This document shows positions 13,267 through 14,420 of a stretch of 14,420 nt of DNA, one piece after another; position 1 is the first letter of the stretch; each line of letters opens with the position of its first letter. The notes below the pieces were generated by a model. It ran no database searches, had not been told where the DNA came from, and saw only the letters and a list, made by a program, of their open reading frames with translations. A program made the position numbers and the translations under genes. The stretch comes from an uncultured Blastococcus sp. (lineage in GTDB: Bacteria > Actinomycetota > Actinomycetes > Mycobacteriales > Antricoccaceae), in NCBI GenBank assembly GCA_946221975.1, contig CAMIGT010000003.1:1-14420 (forward strand), in the 5' to 3' direction.

Positions 13267-14420
13267 GCCGGCGACCCAGTCTTCCCAGGAGATCGTCCAG
13301 TCGAAGATGTCGCCGTCGTCGATCGTCAGCGGCACCGGCGTACCGGTGATCTCGACGGGGTCACCGATCTGCGCCCACTGCTGGAACCATTTCGCGTTTT
13401 CCGGGTTGGCGTTGATGCAGCCGTGCGAGACGTTGCGGACGCCCTGGTCGGCCAGCGACCACGGCGCGGAGTGCACGAACTCGCCGTTGTTGCTGATCCG
13501 CGTCGCCCACTCGACTTCGGTCTGGTAACCGCCTGCGTCGAGCGCCAGGCCGTAGGTGGTCGAGTCCATCGTCATCTTCTCCTTCTTGTCGATGACGACG
13601 TGGATGCCGCTCTTGGTGTAGCGGCCAGGTTCCTCCAGCCCGGCGCTGATCGGGAACGACTTGACCTGCTGGTCGCTCTCGTAGCAGTAGTAGTAGTGCT
13701 CGTTGGTGTCGCACTTGCTGACCTGAGCCTTGCCGACGGTGAAGCTGATCGAGCGGTTCTCCTTGCCGTAGGCGCCGTTTCCAGCTGCCACACCGAAGAT
13801 GTTGACGTCGACCTGCACCGTCGTACCGGCCTGCCAGTAGTTCTGTGGACGCCAGTGCACCTCGGTGTCGGAGAACCACGACCACGAGCCGGTCTGCGCC
13901 GGCGTCGAGGTGACGGTCATCGCCTGCTCGAATGCCGCGCGATCGACAACCGGCGAGTCGAGGTAGACCCGCACCGGCATCGCGATTCCCGCGACTGTCC
14001 CGTCGAGCGGGCCGATACCGGGGAAGATCTGCGCGGTCGGAGTCACGGTCGTGAAGGCGGACTGGTAGTTCGTGGCCCTGCCGTCGGCGTTGGTTGCCAC
14101 CGCCGCGATCGTGTAGGCCGACGCATACGCGAGCGGAACGGCGACGGTCCAGGTGGTCTTGGCCTCGTCGAGTACGCCGTCGATCGGCGTACCGGCCGTG
14201 TCGGTGACGGTGACGGACTCGAGCGTCCCGTCCGCTGCGGTGACCGTCAGCGGCTGAATCGGGCTGACATCCACTGCGCCATCGGCGATCGAGCTCGCCA
14301 CGGTGGCCTCGGGAGCGGGCTTCTTCGACGTCGTTGCCGCCTCGGTCGACGACTTCGAGGAGCCGGTCGTACACGCGCTTAGCAGGGCGAGCGAGCCGGC
14401 TCCCAGGCCGCCAAGCATCG
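13255..14420 (-). CDS. L,D-transpeptidase lipoprotein (Ldt, YkuD domain); 5' end outside the window
   Basis: This is a cell-wall enzyme that makes 3-3 cross-links between peptidoglycan stems. A lipobox LLSAC (Cys16 counted from the ATG at 14418) predicts a lipid anchor. A Ser/Thr/Lys-rich linker follows, then two Ig-like domains (about 50-240) and the YkuD catalytic domain (about 240-385). The active site is HSAPW...NVSHGCIN, with His316, His332 and nucleophile Cys334, matching the mycobacterial Ldt pattern, and a WF/WAQIGDPVEI block follows. Only 15 residues precede the lipobox cysteine and none is basic, so the true start is probably just beyond the window. The gene converges on the macrodomain gene and overlaps it by 12 bases. 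Confidence 0.94.
   Translation of the reverse strand, partial: MLGGLGAGSLALLSACTTGSSKSSTEAATTSKKPAPEATVASSIADGAVDVSPIQPLTVTAADGTLESVTVTDTAGTPIDGVLDEAKTTWTVAVPLAYASAYTIAAVATNADGRATNYQSAFTTVTPTAQIFPGIGPLDGTVAGIAMPVRVYLDSPVVDRAAFEQAMTVTSTPAQTGSWSWFSDTEVHWRPQNYWQAGTTVQVDVNIFGVAAGNGAYGKENRSISFTVGKAQVSKCDTNEHYYYCYESDQQVKSFPISAGLEEPGRYTKSGIHVVIDKKEKMTMDSTTYGLALDAGGYQTEVEWATRISNNGEFVHSAPWSLADQGVRNVSHGCINANPENAKWFQQWAQIGDPVEITGTPVPLTIDDGDIFDWTISWEDWVAGSAL

Overview
The window is about two-thirds GC by eye and reads as chromosomal DNA of a high-GC actinobacterium. Supporting signs are strong GC preference at third codon positions, a mycobacterial-type accessory SecA2, an actinobacterial oligoribonuclease, an ECF41-type sigma factor, an IdeR/DtxR-like iron box, an L,D-transpeptidase lipoprotein, and several genes that look leaderless. 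The genus cannot be fixed from the sequence alone. I see no insertion sequence, CRISPR array, prophage or plasmid function.

Layout. Positions 1-140 (minus) are the N-terminus of an exported protein that runs off the window. 298-1938 (minus) is a DUF853/HerA-like ATPase. It is divergent from orn (2005-2625, plus), which is followed by an elaborate 85-bp inverted repeat and tRNA-His(GTG). secA2 (2920-5310, minus) converges on the tRNA. From 5310 to 12635 every gene is on the minus strand. In order of transcription these are a SHOCT-domain miniprotein, the thiamine operon thiM-thiE-thiD-tenA, a siderophore-interacting flavoprotein, an XRE regulator plus AbiEii-like nucleotidyltransferase pair, an ECF41 sigma factor, a carboxymuconolactone decarboxylase/AhpD-like protein, a hemerythrin-like protein and secA2. 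A macrodomain protein (12739-13266, plus) converges on, and overlaps by 12 bp, an L,D-transpeptidase that runs off the right edge.

How the genes work together. The thiamine block has a TPP riboswitch in front of thiM and three stop/start overlaps (thiM/thiE, thiE/thiD, thiD/tenA). It carries salvage of both the thiazole (ThiM) and the pyrimidine (TenA, ThiD) and their joining (ThiE); no de novo ThiC or ThiG is in view. The siderophore-interacting protein has its own iron box. The XRE regulator and nucleotidyltransferase overlap by ATGA and resemble a type IV-like toxin-antitoxin pair. The nucleotidyltransferase in turn overlaps the start of the ECF41 sigma gene, and the next gene is a typical ECF41 partner, so the pair may be transcriptionally joined to the sigma factor.

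The signals most worth a second look are: (1) the XRE-NTase-ECF41-CMD arrangement with a palindrome inside the XRE promoter; (2) a perfect 18-bp inverted repeat at 5327-5367 whose arms are themselves palindromes; (3) the 85-bp nested inverted repeat between orn and tRNA-His; (4) three 17-bp-spaced repeats at the end of the HerA-like gene; and (5) a recurring decamer GAGTACGACG, three of whose four copies are intergenic.
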